This document shows, piece by piece, positions 20,548 to 29,609 of a stretch of 64,000 nt of DNA. The translations under genes and the position numbers were made by a program. The notes below the pieces were generated by a model. That model saw only the letters and a program-made list of their open reading frames with translations. It was not told the DNA's origin and made no database searches. Location: positions 1-64,000 of the forward strand of contig NZ_RBXA01000003.1 in the NCBI RefSeq assembly GCF_003634755.1, given 5' to 3'. Position 1 is the first letter of the stretch. Each line of letters opens with the position of its first letter. The DNA is from Flavobacterium limicola (lineage in GTDB: Bacteria; Bacteroidota; Bacteroidia; Flavobacteriales; Flavobacteriaceae).

Positions 20548-21516
20548 TTAAAACTTCCAGGATTTTTGTTGTGCTTTACTTAAGAATGTCCAAGCTACAA
20601 TTCGGCTTGTTTTTTGGCCTTGAGCCATATCAATCGTTTTAATCTCGACCGCACTTACTTTGTTTAGTGTTTTGTAAAGACTGGAAAGATTTTCTTTTTT
20701 AGAAACCAAAGTTGTGAACCATAAACACTGCATTGGATATTTAGCACTTTCATAAATCATTTGGGTAACGAAACCTAATTCGCCGCCTTCACACCATAAT
20801 TCAGCATTATGACCGCCAAAATTTAAAATAGGTTTAGTTACTTTGCTCGTTGCGCTTCGGGATTCTAAATTGTTGATTTTTCTTACCGTGCTTTTCGTGG
20901 CTTCATCCTGTGAGGCATGAAAAGGAGGATTACAAATAGTGAATGTAAATTTGTCTTCGGGAGTGATTATGTTTTTAAAAATAAAACGCGATTCCGTTTG
21001 TTGCTGTAAACTGATGGCATCAATCAATTTTGGATTATCTTCAATGATGGCGCTGCAATTTTCAATTGCTTTTAAATCGATGTCGGTTCCTACAAAATTC
21101 CATCCGTAAGCTGAATTACCAATTATAGGATAAATGCAATTCGCACCTACACCAATGTCCAAACCTTGAACGGTTTCCCCTTCAGGAATGATTCCGTTGT
21201 TGCTTGAAGCTAATAAATCTGCTATATAATGAATATAATCTGCTCTTCCGGGAATCGGCGGGCAAAGATAATTTTTAGGAATATCCCAGTTTTGAATGTC
21301 GTAATGTGATAATAATAACGCTTTGTTGAGTGACTTTACGGCATCAGGATTACTAAAATCAATGGTTTCTTCCGAAGCATCTGGATTATGCTTATTAGCA
21401 GAAACAAAAGGTTTTAATTCAGGAGATTTTTCTATTAATTGTTCAAAATTATATCCAAATCTATCCAGATTTCGTGGATGTAAATTAGTCTTTTCGGTAA
21501 TCGTTTTCGCTTTCAT
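20548..21516 (-). CDS. rlmF: 23S rRNA (adenine-1618-N6)-methyltransferase
   Basis: Methylates N6 of A1618 in 23S rRNA using S-adenosylmethionine. 322 residues, starting with the typical LHPRNLDRFGYNF. The SAM site is GLDIGVGANCIYPI and the amino-methyltransferase motif is NPPFHAS; CEGGELGFV and IYESAKY follow as in the E. coli enzyme. A -7 box TATATTTG lies at 21533-21540. The gap to uvrB is 61 bases with a uvrB promoter inside, so the genes may be separate units. Confidence 0.9.
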   Translation of the reverse strand: MKAKTITEKTNLHPRNLDRFGYNFEQLIEKSPELKPFVSANKHNPDASEETIDFSNPDAVKSLNKALLLSHYDIQNWDIPKNYLCPPIPGRADYIHYIADLLASSNNGIIPEGETVQGLDIGVGANCIYPIIGNSAYGWNFVGTDIDLKAIENCSAIIEDNPKLIDAISLQQQTESRFIFKNIITPEDKFTFTICNPPFHASQDEATKSTVRKINNLESRSATSKVTKPILNFGGHNAELWCEGGELGFVTQMIYESAKYPMQCLWFTTLVSKKENLSSLYKTLNKVSAVEIKTIDMAQGQKTSRIVAWTFLSKAQQKSWKF

Positions 21517-21532
21517 TTTCTTTATTTCGATG

Positions 21533-21540
21533 CAAATATA
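21533..21540 (-). promoter_or_regulatory. Putative rlmF -7 element
   Basis: TATATTTG on the minus strand, 17 bases before the start codon. Confidence 0.4.
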
Positions 21541-21672
21541 GGCATAACTATTTTGTAAATAGTTAAAGACGTTTTAGACCTAATGAACAGATGAAAAATA
21601 AATCATAAAATTAGAATATTGCGTTTTTTTCGAACCATAAAAACGGTTACTTTTATAAAAAATACTATCAGA

Positions 21673-22539
21673 ATGACTTTTATGCCCGCTTCATTTCATT
21701 TCAAAAAAAGATACATAGCTTACAGTTTGATGGTTTTGTATATTATAATGTGCCAATCTTGTATGACGATGCGATATTCAAATAAGGAAACTAAAAAATT
21801 TTTCGCTGTTTCTAAAACAGAATTTCAGGATAAAACAATTGCTTTTGATGGTTATAAAATACATTATGTAGCAACTGGAAATGCGGAAAACCCGACTTTG
21901 TTTTTTGTGCATGGTTCACCTGGCAGTTGGAATGCTTTCAAGGAATACCTTCAGGATTCTTTATTGCTTAAAAAATACCGAATGATTGCTATTGACCGAC
22001 CGGGTTTTGGATACAGTGATTTTGGCGATGCTCAAAATTTAAAAGTACAATCGCAAAGAATATCGGAGTTTATCAAAAAAATCGATAATAAAAAGCCGCT
22101 AATTTTAGTAGGACATTCTGTTGGTGGGCCAGTTGTAGCGCAATTAGCCGTTGATAATCCATCATGGTTCAAACGATTGGTGATACTGGCAGGATCATTA
22201 GACCCGAAAGCTGAAAACCCGGAAAAATGGAGAACGGTTATCAAAGTTTCGCCTTTACGATATTTAATTCCCGGAGCATTACGTCCTTCTAATGATGAGT
22301 TGTGGTGGCTGAAAAAGGATTTAGTCGATTTAGAGCCAGAGCTGAAAAAAATTACTTGTAATGTTACGATTATTCATGGAACAAAAGATGCTTTGGTACC
22401 ATATAATAATGTTGCTTTCATGCAAAGAATGTTTGTCAATGCAAAATCAATGGATACAATAACGATCGAAAAAGCGAATCATTTTATTCCTTGGAGTCAT
22501 TATGAGATTGTGAGAAATGCTTTGTTGAATATACAATAA
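21673..22539 (+). CDS. Alpha/beta hydrolase, probable lipoprotein
   Basis: The open frame reaches back to a TTG at 21619; I prefer ATG 21673 (ATG 21682 is equally possible). A hydrophobic segment (YIAYSLMVLYIIMCQSC) ends in a lipobox-like CQSC, so the protein is likely exported and lipid-anchored. The hydrolase core is FFVHGSPGSW (oxyanion region), AIDRPGFGYSD, nucleophile elbow GHSVGG, acid in IIHGTKDALVP and His in KANHFIPW. Close to epoxide-hydrolase/haloperoxidase-like enzymes; substrate unknown. The stop lies three bases from the convergent thiN stop. Confidence 0.75.
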   Translation: MTFMPASFHFKKRYIAYSLMVLYIIMCQSCMTMRYSNKETKKFFAVSKTEFQDKTIAFDGYKIHYVATGNAENPTLFFVHGSPGSWNAFKEYLQDSLLLKKYRMIAIDRPGFGYSDFGDAQNLKVQSQRISEFIKKIDNKKPLILVGHSVGGPVVAQLAVDNPSWFKRLVILAGSLDPKAENPEKWRTVIKVSPLRYLIPGALRPSNDELWWLKKDLVDLEPELKKITCNVTIIHGTKDALVPYNNVAFMQRMFVNAKSMDTITIEKANHFIPWSHYEIVRNALLNIQ

Positions 22540-22542
22540 ATG

Positions 22543-23205
22543 CTAATCCAGACATTCCATCATCAATAAATCACCTTCGTCATGTTCTATTGTTACGATG
22601 CCGTCATTGATAACATAATTGCTGCTTCCGGTTCTATAACCAATGGTCAGACTATCATCTTTCAATGGATAGAATAAATTATCAGAATGAATTCCAGTCA
22701 CGTGACCAATGGGAATTAATGAAATAGGAGTGTCCGCCGTATACCATTTTTCGAATTTCTTAGGCAACAGAAATACCTTAGAGTGATCGTCCAGAATAAC
22801 AATCTTCAATAGATTTCTGTATCGTGTGATGTTGGTCAGATTGGTAATCGTATGATCGGCTCTTCTTCCAGTGGCCCAAACGACGTTTACGGCAGGAATT
22901 TTTCTTTCGATTAAATAGTCAAAAGCCTTTTCTAAATCGGTTTTATTCTGGTCCGGTGTATGAATAATTTCGATTGGGTATTGAGATGTTTTGTAAATTT
23001 CAGGATCAAATCCTCGGTCGAAATCTCCTAAAAGTACATCGACTTTGATGTCTAATTCCATCACGCGAACCATAGCCGAATCTAATACGACCACAAGCGG
23101 TGACCATTCCAATAATTGACCCAATAGTTCCGGGTTACACGAAGCGCCGTTGGCAATTATTAGAGCGGGTTCTTGGTCGTCGCGAACGATATGGTGTGAA
23201 GACAT
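22543..23205 (-). CDS. thiN: Thiamine pyrophosphokinase
   Basis: Transfers pyrophosphate from ATP to thiamine to make the cofactor thiamine diphosphate. 220 residues. The family signature motifs are all seen: IIANGAS at the start, LLGDFDRG with metal-binding acids, PDQNKTDLEKA, GRRADHTITN for the nucleotide, and GYRTGSSNYVIND for thiamine in the C-terminal domain. No thiamine riboswitch is visible upstream; the region holds a repeat element instead. Monocistronic. Confidence 0.88.
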   Translation of the reverse strand: MSSHHIVRDDQEPALIIANGASCNPELLGQLLEWSPLVVVLDSAMVRVMELDIKVDVLLGDFDRGFDPEIYKTSQYPIEIIHTPDQNKTDLEKAFDYLIERKIPAVNVVWATGRRADHTITNLTNITRYRNLLKIVILDDHSKVFLLPKKFEKWYTADTPISLIPIGHVTGIHSDNLFYPLKDDSLTIGYRTGSSNYVINDGIVTIEHDEGDLLMMECLD

Positions 23206-23270
23206 GGTCGATTATACGTTATGAATTATGATGTAAAAGTAAATAAAAGTTCTCGTTTTATCCCTCACGT

Positions 23271-23419
23271 ATTAGCCCAGATGGCAATGAAAACCAAAAT
23301 AGGTTGTAAACTTTAGTTTTCCGGCATTAGAAGAGCGACCAAAGGAAGCTCATTATACGGACTGGAAAACTGTTTAGAACCTCTTTTTGGTTATAATGAA
23401 CAGCTGGATTAGCTCCTAA
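23271..23419 (+). repeat. Dispersed hairpin element, copy 1 (long stem)
   Basis: Left block TAGCCCAGAT (23273-23282), right block AGCTGGATTAGCTCCT (23402-23417). Between them 23292-23322 and 23364-23392 pair as a long imperfect stem: AACCAAAA with TTTTTGGTT, AGGTT with AACCT, TAAAC with GTTTA, AGTTTTCC with GGAAAACT. The 41-base loop has a small GAGC/GCTC stem. It fills nearly the whole gap between thiN and the DUF4249 gene. Copies 2 and 3 are at 29610 and 62606. The layout resembles structured RNA classes known from flavobacteria such as Flavo-1, but I cannot confirm that match. Confidence 0.65.
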
Positions 23420-24241
23420 TTATTCAATCGTGTAATTTTTAACATCGACTTCACTAAGGGAGAAATAGCCCAAAGGATAATTTGCTGTATCCGTGGTATT
23501 GATAATGTTTCCTCTTACGGTTGCTGGCGGTGATTGAAACGGTCCACCGCCATTATTTCCTGCGATACTCACTAAAACACTCATGTAATTGTAGTATGCT
23601 TTTGAAATTCCGAAGTGCGTGACTTCAATTGTATCATCTTTTTTAAGATCGTCATTTTGTGAGATACTAAAAAATTCGTTTCCGTTAAAAAACTCATCTT
23701 GATCTACATAAAAATTTGATTTTATTTGGTTCGAATACACATATTTGTAGAGGTAATAATTGGTTTCACCCGCTGGATCTTGATAGAATGTTTTAATTTC
23801 AATATCAGTTCCAGTGAAACCGCCTTGATTGTTTTGAACAATTTTTGTGATTGGTGCAACGGGTTTCAATGTTTCGGTTGCGGTGTACGTATTACCTTTA
23901 CTGATGACTGTCAGCGTATAGGTTTCGTTGATTACTGGAATAAAAGTAGTACAGGTATACTCTCCAGTGTTTGCAATTTCGGAAAAATTGAAAACTACAT
24001 TAGTACTGTTTTTTATGGAAACTGTTGCTCCGGAAACTTTTGGGATTTCTGTGCTATAAAATCCTGTTGTGGTAGTCAGTTTTATTTTTTGTTGATTTCC
24101 CGAAGTTCCTTTTTTCCAATTGACTGCTGCTTCAATAACTAATTTTGGCGGCGCATTGTCTAAATCTACTTCGACAACATCTTCACAACTTGCCGAAAAA
24201 ATAGCGATGAAAAGTACCAGATATAGTGTTATTTTTTTCAT
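23420..24241 (-). CDS. DUF4249 lipoprotein
   Basis: 273 residues with a lipoprotein signal: MKKITLYLVLFIAIFSASC, lipid on C19. Then EDVVEVDLDNAPPKLVIEAAVNW, the conserved start of DUF4249, and an all-beta body. These lipoproteins are found in Bacteroidota directly after a TonB-dependent receptor and probably act as its surface-exposed partner, comparable in position to SusD though unrelated in sequence. Here the receptor stop is 35 bases upstream. The substrate is unknown. Confidence 0.85.
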   Translation of the reverse strand: MKKITLYLVLFIAIFSASCEDVVEVDLDNAPPKLVIEAAVNWKKGTSGNQQKIKLTTTTGFYSTEIPKVSGATVSIKNSTNVVFNFSEIANTGEYTCTTFIPVINETYTLTVISKGNTYTATETLKPVAPITKIVQNNQGGFTGTDIEIKTFYQDPAGETNYYLYKYVYSNQIKSNFYVDQDEFFNGNEFFSISQNDDLKKDDTIEVTHFGISKAYYNYMSVLVSIAGNNGGGPFQSPPATVRGNIINTTDTANYPLGYFSLSEVDVKNYTIE

Positions 24242-24276
24242 GATTTTATTTTTTATTCTGTTATTGAATACTAAGA

Positions 24277-26658
24277 TTAAAATTTAAAGTTATAACTCAC
24301 CGCAGGAACAACACCAAAAATCGAAGTTTTTACAGCTTCATTGGTTCCAGTATCTACGTTTTGTCTGAAATTGATAGAAGCCGCATTTTTTCTATTGTAT
24401 AAATTGTAAATGCTAAAAACCCATTCGCCTTTCCACTGGCGGTCTTTGTTGCTTTTTGGAGTTAATGTTGCGGCGATATCTAAGTGATGGTAAGCCGGAA
24501 GCCGGTTTTCATTTCTCAATCCATAACTGGGAACATTGATTCCTAAGTAGTCATATTGCCCAACAGGATACGTTACCGGCTGTCCGGTTTGCAGGGCAAA
24601 ATTAGCTCCGAAAGACCATTTCTCATTCAAATTATACGATGTAGTTATCGCAACATTATGTAATTTATCATAAACGGAGTTGTACCATTGGCCGTTGTTG
24701 ATTCCTGTTTCTACTGATGTTCTTCCCGGAGTTTGTTGCTCGGATTTGGATAATGTATACGAAATCCAGCCATTAAATTTTCCTTCGTTTTTTCGGAACA
24801 TGACTTCTAAACCGTACGATCGTAATTGGCCATTCAGGATTACTTGTTCAATGGCTTTATTGGCAATCAAATCAGCGCCATCAATATAATCCAATCGGTT
24901 TTGAACTTCTTTGTAATAGGTTTCTATTTCAAGAGAATACATATCGTCGTTAAAGTTTTTAAAGTAACCTAAAGCGACCTGATCCGCAATTTGTGGTTTG
25001 ATAAAACTATCACTTGGCGTCCAGACATCAAGTGGAGTAGGCGATGAGGTATTCGAAATCAATTGTAAATACTGTACCATTCTGTTGTAACTCGCTTTTA
25101 TGGATTGCTCGTCATTGATTTGGTAGGCCAATGAAAAACGCGGTTCCAAATAATTATAGCTTTGCATAACTTTATTTCTGTCGTAAAATTTAGTGCCAAT
25201 TGGAGTTGCTTTTTCATAAATCTGTAGCTCTGAATTGAACGTTACAGGATTGTTGTCGGCATAAATATTCACGGTAGATTGTCCTAAACGGTAAAACATA
25301 CTGTAACGAAGTCCGTAAGAAAGTGCTATTCTATCGGAGATTTCGTGATCAGCATTAATGTAAAGCGCAGGTTCGAAAGCATATTTTTTATCCAATTGAG
25401 CAAAATTTATTCCGGAGTTTTCATCAGATGGTTTAATGGTTCCCGGATTGAATTCGTAATAAATTCCGTTTACACCGTAATTCAATTTGAATTTATCCGA
25501 AATATAATTCTTGAAATCGTATTTAATATTGTAGTTTCTAATGCCGGAATCCCATTGGAAACCTACAAAATCCAAATCTAAACCGTAATAATAATCGCTG
25601 TAAATAAGCGATAAGTTTGAAAATAATTTTTCTGAAAACAGGTGATTCCAACGTAAGTTTAAAGTGGCATTTCCATAGATATTGGTAAAACTTTTATTGA
25701 GACTGAAAACATCGCGACCAAAATAACCTGATAAATAAAGACTGTTATTAGTATCTAATTTATAACTCAGTTTCATATTTAAATCATAGAAATAAGCCGA
25801 GTTGTCTTTTTGTTCTTCAGAGAGCTTCAGGAATAAGTGTGCGTACGAACTTCTACCGCCAATAAGGAACGATCCTTTGTCTTTAACCAATGGTCCTTCG
25901 GCCAAAATACGGCTGGAAATTAATCCGATTCCTCCATTGACATGGAAGCCTTTACTATTACCATCTTTTTGATAAATATCCAAAACAGAAGACGCTCTTC
26001 CGCCGTAGCGAGCCGGAATTCCGCCTTTGTATAATTTTAAATCTTTGATAGCATCTGGATTAAAAACAGAGAAAAATCCAAAAACATGTGATGAATTAAA
26101 GATAGTTGCTTCGTCTAATAAAATTAAATTCTGGTCGGCTCCGCCACCACGAACATTAAATCCAGAAGCGCCTTCTCCAGCATTAGTAACACCTGGAAGT
26201 AACAAAATAGATTTTAAAACATCTACTTCACCCAGAACAACTGGCATTTTTTTGATAGCTGAAATGGAGAGTTTATTAACGCTCATTTCGGGTTTTTTGA
26301 TATCAATTTTTGTTTTATTATCAGTAATGATAACTTCTTGCAAAGCGGTTTCATTACTAAATAAATTAAAATTGTTTTTTATATTTTGGTTGAGAGATAT
26401 CGATTCGGAAATAGTCAGATAACCCAAATAACTTATTTGAACCGTATAATTTCCTTTTGGTATAGTAATGGAGTAAAACCCGTATTCATTAGTTGTTACA
26501 CCAGTTTTTAGCTCTGGAATTACGACGTTGACACCTATTAAAGTTTCATTGCTGTTGGCGTCAATAATAGTTCCGCTTAGCGTGAATTTCTCTTGTCCGA
26601 AAGACGAGAATGCGGACAGTAATACAACTAAAAAGGTAATAATTTTCTTTGGAGTCAT
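24277..26658 (-). CDS. TonB-dependent receptor with carboxypeptidase-like N-terminal domain
   Basis: 793-residue outer-membrane transporter. After a signal peptide (to about residue 21) comes a CarboxypepD-reg beta domain (FTLSGTIIDANSNETLIGVNV...GFYSITIPKGNYTV), then the plug (VDVLKSILLLPGV, GFNVRGGGADQNLILLDEA) and a 22-strand barrel that ends in VVPAVSYNFKF with terminal Phe. It uptakes an unknown ligand with TonB energy. It is the first gene of a two-gene operon with the DUF4249 lipoprotein. No sigma/anti-sigma pair is next to it. Confidence 0.9.
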   Translation of the reverse strand: MTPKKIITFLVVLLSAFSSFGQEKFTLSGTIIDANSNETLIGVNVVIPELKTGVTTNEYGFYSITIPKGNYTVQISYLGYLTISESISLNQNIKNNFNLFSNETALQEVIITDNKTKIDIKKPEMSVNKLSISAIKKMPVVLGEVDVLKSILLLPGVTNAGEGASGFNVRGGGADQNLILLDEATIFNSSHVFGFFSVFNPDAIKDLKLYKGGIPARYGGRASSVLDIYQKDGNSKGFHVNGGIGLISSRILAEGPLVKDKGSFLIGGRSSYAHLFLKLSEEQKDNSAYFYDLNMKLSYKLDTNNSLYLSGYFGRDVFSLNKSFTNIYGNATLNLRWNHLFSEKLFSNLSLIYSDYYYGLDLDFVGFQWDSGIRNYNIKYDFKNYISDKFKLNYGVNGIYYEFNPGTIKPSDENSGINFAQLDKKYAFEPALYINADHEISDRIALSYGLRYSMFYRLGQSTVNIYADNNPVTFNSELQIYEKATPIGTKFYDRNKVMQSYNYLEPRFSLAYQINDEQSIKASYNRMVQYLQLISNTSSPTPLDVWTPSDSFIKPQIADQVALGYFKNFNDDMYSLEIETYYKEVQNRLDYIDGADLIANKAIEQVILNGQLRSYGLEVMFRKNEGKFNGWISYTLSKSEQQTPGRTSVETGINNGQWYNSVYDKLHNVAITTSYNLNEKWSFGANFALQTGQPVTYPVGQYDYLGINVPSYGLRNENRLPAYHHLDIAATLTPKSNKDRQWKGEWVFSIYNLYNRKNAASINFRQNVDTGTNEAVKTSIFGVVPAVSYNFKF

Positions 26659-26746
26659 TGTTTAAATTTTATCGAAATGAAAAAACGCAAAGTACACTAA
26701 ATTGAATAGCAATTGTCATATAACAACTGTTAAGGTATTGCTAATA

Positions 26747-26775
26747 TAAAAAAAAGACAACCGTTTCGGGTTGCC
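26747..26775 (-). terminator. Terminator of icd
   Basis: On the minus strand GGCAACC, loop CGAAAC, GGTTGTC, then eight T; 26 bases after the icd stop. Confidence 0.75.
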
Positions 26776-26800
26776 TTTCGAATATAATGTAGAAAAAGAA

Positions 26801-28024
26801 TTAAGCTAGTTTAGCATCTAGATTTTCTTTTATTGCTGCCAAGAAAGCTTCGGTAGTCAAGTAATCCGCTGCAGTTAATCCTTCTGGTTTTACTAACATC
26901 GCTAAATCTTTAGTCATTTTTCCGCTTTCAACAGTATCAATACATACTTGTTCTAGAGCATGACAAAAATCAATTAATGCTTGGTTTTCGTCAAGTTTAC
27001 CTCTGTGTTCCAATCCTCTTGTCCATGCAAAAATAGAGGCAATTGGGTTGGTAGAAGTTGCTTTTCCTTGTTGGTGTTGTCTGTAGTGACGTGTAACTGT
27101 TCCGTGAGCCGCTTCCGCTTCTAGCGTTTTTCCATCAGGAGTTACCAATACTGAAGTCATTAAACCTAATGAACCAAAACCTTGTGCAACAGTGTCTGAT
27201 TGAACATCACCATCATAGTTTTTACAAGCCCAAACAAATCCACCGCTCCATTTCATTGCAGAAGCAACCATGTCATCGATTAATCGGTGTTCGTAAACGA
27301 TACCTGCTTCAACAAATTGAGTTTTGTAAGTAGATTGATATACTTCTTCAAAAATATCTTTGAAACGTCCGTCATAGGCTTTCAAAATAGTATTTTTTGT
27401 AGAAAGATACAAAGGCCATTTTTTTGTCAAAGCCATTTGAAATGATGAATGTGCAAAACCGTAAATACTTTCGTCAGTATTATACATTGCCATTGCAACT
27501 CCGTCTCCTTTATAGTCATATACTTCCCAAGTTTGAGTTTCTCCTTCTTCAGGAACAAAAGTCATGGTTAGTTTTCCTTTTCCTTTGATGACAGTATCCG
27601 TTGCTTTGTATTGATCTCCAAAAGCATGACGACCAATAACGATAGGCTGAGTCCATCCGGGTACTAAACGAGGTACATTTTTCATGATAATTGGTTCACG
27701 GAAAACGGTTCCACCTACAATATTACGGATTGTTCCGTTTGGAGATTTCCACATTTTTTTTAAACCAAATTCTTTAACGCGGTCTTCATCTGGAGTTATC
27801 GTAGCACATTTAATACCAACATTGTATTTTTTTATTGCTTCAGCAGAGTCAATAGTGATTTGGTCATTGCTTGCATCTCTGCTTTCCATTCCTAAATCAT
27901 AATATTTAATATCTAAATCTAAATAAGGCAGAATTAATTTTTCTTTAATAAAGGACCAAATAATTCGTGTCATTTCATCGCCATCCAATTCGACCACTGG
28001 ATTGGCTACTTTAATTTTTGTCAT
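26801..28024 (-). CDS. icd: Isocitrate dehydrogenase (NADP), eukaryotic-like homodimeric type
   Basis: Oxidises isocitrate to 2-oxoglutarate with NADP in the TCA cycle. I start it at 28024 ([20 protein letters not shown]), giving 407 residues, the usual length of this type; the open frame reaches 28108 but that extension covers the -7 box at 28066. Motifs: [19 protein letters not shown] (substrate site), the Asp ligands in [12 protein letters not shown] and YDGDVQSD, and [13 protein letters not shown] (NADP site). Monocistronic, with its own terminator. Confidence 0.94.
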   Translation of the reverse strand: MTKIKVANPVVELDGDEMTRIIWSFIKEKLILPYLDLDIKYYDLGMESRDASNDQITIDSAEAIKKYNVGIKCATITPDEDRVKEFGLKKMWKSPNGTIRNIVGGTVFREPIIMKNVPRLVPGWTQPIVIGRHAFGDQYKATDTVIKGKGKLTMTFVPEEGETQTWEVYDYKGDGVAMAMYNTDESIYGFAHSSFQMALTKKWPLYLSTKNTILKAYDGRFKDIFEEVYQSTYKTQFVEAGIVYEHRLIDDMVASAMKWSGGFVWACKNYDGDVQSDTVAQGFGSLGLMTSVLVTPDGKTLEAEAAHGTVTRHYRQHQQGKATSTNPIASIFAWTRGLEHRGKLDENQALIDFCHALEQVCIDTVESGKMTKDLAMLVKPEGLTAADYLTTEAFLAAIKENLDAKLA

Positions 28025-28065
28025 AGTGTATGGATATATGTAATTCTTATTTTTAAACCTAGCTA

Positions 28066-28073
28066 CAAAGGTA
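28066..28073 (-). promoter_or_regulatory. Putative icd -7 element
   Basis: TACCTTTG on the minus strand, about 42 bases before ATG 28024. It supports the shorter gene. Confidence 0.5.
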
Positions 28074-28273
28074 ATAAAACGATATCGTAAAAGAAAATGC
28101 GTTTTCATTAAGTTTTTAGTAGGATAAATTGAATTATTAAATTATTGTTTTTGCTTGTTCAAATTGAGAATATGAAAATGATATTCCTTATAAATTATCA
28201 AATAGGAAGCACTTGAAATGCTTTTAATTCCTATAAATTTTAAAGAATAATATTGAATGCATTAGTTTTGAAC

Positions 28274-28306
28274 CAAAAAAAAGGTCCCAACAGTGTTGGG
28301 ACCTTT
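28274..28306 (-). terminator. Terminator of rplS
   Basis: Arms AAGGTCCCAAC / GTTGGGACCTT with a three-base loop and eight T on the minus strand, 20 bases after the stop. Confidence 0.85.
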
Positions 28307-28325
28307 ATAGTAAAGAAATATTTGA

Positions 28326-28676
28326 CTATCTTCTTTTGTCTTTAATCTTAGCTTTTTTACCAGTAAGTTCTCTGAAGTAGAAAATTCTAGCTCTACGAAC
28401 TGCACCTTTTTTGTTGATTTCAATTTTTTGTAAAGCTGGCAAGTTTACTGGGAAGATACGCTCTACTCCAATAGCACCTGACATTTTACGAATTGTGAAA
28501 GTTTCTGTATTAGCAGAACCTCTTCTTTGGATAACAACTCCTTTAAAAAACTGTGTTCTAGTTTTTTCACCCTCTCTAATTTCGTAGTAAACGGTGATAG
28601 TATCTCCAGCTGCAAAAACTGGGAATTCTTTTCTTGTTACGAATTCGTCTTGAACGAATTTCATTAAATCTGCCAT
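28326..28676 (-). CDS. rplS: Ribosomal protein bL19
   Basis: Large-subunit protein at the 30S-50S interface. 116 residues; typical segments are FVQDEFVTRKEFPVFAAGDT, FKGVVIQRRGS, FTIRKMSGAIGVERIFPVN and the basic RRARIFYFRELTGKKAKI. It follows trmD on the same strand but a terminator-like stem and its own promoter lie between, and the 16S-processing gene rimM and rpsP are not adjacent, unlike in the classical rpsP-rimM-trmD-rplS operon. Confidence 0.97.
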   Translation of the reverse strand: MADLMKFVQDEFVTRKEFPVFAAGDTITVYYEIREGEKTRTQFFKGVVIQRRGSANTETFTIRKMSGAIGVERIFPVNLPALQKIEINKKGAVRRARIFYFRELTGKKAKIKDKRR

Positions 28677-28679
28677 GAT

Positions 28680-28756
28680 ATTTTTTAATTATGGGTTGTA
28701 TTAAATCAACATTCACGGATCTCGCCAGAGGTTGAACTAATGTGGGCGCAAAAGTA
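28680..28756 (-). promoter_or_regulatory. rplS promoter and possible leader RNA
   Basis: TACTTTTG (28749-28756, minus strand) is a -7 box. It is followed by a leader of about 65 bases in which ACATT pairs with AATGT and CTC with GAG around the GC-richest part. Such a position and fold fit an autoregulatory ribosomal-protein leader; a leader of this kind before bL19 has been described for flavobacteria as far as I recall. The structure is a hand prediction only. Confidence 0.4.
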
Positions 28757-28763
28757 AATAAAA

Positions 28764-28835
28764 AAGTTTAAAGTTTAAAGTATTTCTTGTTTAAAGTTTA
28801 GAAGTTCTAGAATACCAACTTTAAACTTTAAACAA
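28764..28835 (-). terminator. Terminator-like inverted repeat after trmD
   Basis: Perfect 15-base arms GTTTAAAGTTTAAAG (28766-28780) and CTTTAAACTTTAAAC (28819-28833). A second left arm (TTGTTTAAAGTTTA, 28788-28800) competes for the same right arm, so two alternative hairpins are possible. A T-rich run follows on the minus strand. Confidence 0.6.
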
Positions 28836-28839
28836 ATTT

Positions 28840-29517
28840 TTAATCTTCCAGCAAATCCGGTCGTCTGTTCTTTGTGTGTTCGTATGCCATATCCTCGCGC
28901 CATTTGTCAATTTTGGCAAAATTCCCGCTGGTCAAAACCTCTGGAACTTTCCATCCGTTGTAATCCGCCGGGCGTGTGTAAATAGGCCCTGACAACAATC
29001 CATCCTGAAAACTATCCGTCAATGCTGAGGTTTCGTCACTCAAAACGCCAGGAATCAATCGAATCAATGCATCTGATAATACCAAAGCTCCTAATTCACC
29101 GCCAGACAAAACATAATCACCAATAGAGATTTCTTTCGTAATAAAGTGGTCGCGCACGCGTTGATCCACACCTTTATAATGTCCGCAAAGGATGATGATA
29201 TTCTCATACATCGACATCGTGTTCGCCATTTTCTGGTTTAGGGTTTCCCCATCCGGCGACATATATATGATTTCGTCGTAGGTTCTTTCGCTTTTCAAAT
29301 GCGTAATACAAGCATCAATAGGTTGTACAGTCATCACCATTCCTGCACCACCGCCATAGGGATAATCATCCACGCTTTTCTGTCTGTTGGTCGTATAGTC
29401 CCGCAGATTATGAAAATGAACTTCTACCAATCCTTTGTCTATAGCACGTTTCATAATCGAAGCCTCAAACGGACTTCGCAATAATTCAGGGAGAACGGTA
29501 ACAATATCGATGCGCAT
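28840..29517 (-). CDS. trmD: tRNA (guanine-37-N1)-methyltransferase
   Basis: Methylates N1 of G37 next to the anticodon and so prevents frameshifting. 225 residues of the SPOUT knot fold: [13 protein letters not shown] at the start, [11 protein letters not shown], the knot [33 protein letters not shown], and C-terminal [15 protein letters not shown]. All family motifs are intact. A -7 box TACCTTTG lies 27 bases upstream. Confidence 0.96.
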   Translation of the reverse strand: MRIDIVTVLPELLRSPFEASIMKRAIDKGLVEVHFHNLRDYTTNRQKSVDDYPYGGGAGMVMTVQPIDACITHLKSERTYDEIIYMSPDGETLNQKMANTMSMYENIIILCGHYKGVDQRVRDHFITKEISIGDYVLSGGELGALVLSDALIRLIPGVLSDETSALTDSFQDGLLSGPIYTRPADYNGWKVPEVLTSGNFAKIDKWREDMAYEHTKNRRPDLLED

Positions 29518-29543
29518 AATTTTAAATCTTAGTTTGAAAGTTG

Positions 29544-29551
29544 CAAAGGTA
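29544..29551 (-). promoter_or_regulatory. Putative trmD -7 element
   Basis: TACCTTTG on the minus strand; same variant as before uvrB and icd. Confidence 0.4.
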
Positions 29552-29609
29552 CAAAGATGCTGAGGTTTTCAAATAACCAAATACCCAATTCAACGATTAA
29601 ACTTTTCTT

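Noticed and set aside
22543..23270. Thiamine riboswitch near thiN
   Set aside because: The upstream region lacks the conserved CTGAGA...ACCTGA core of the THI element.
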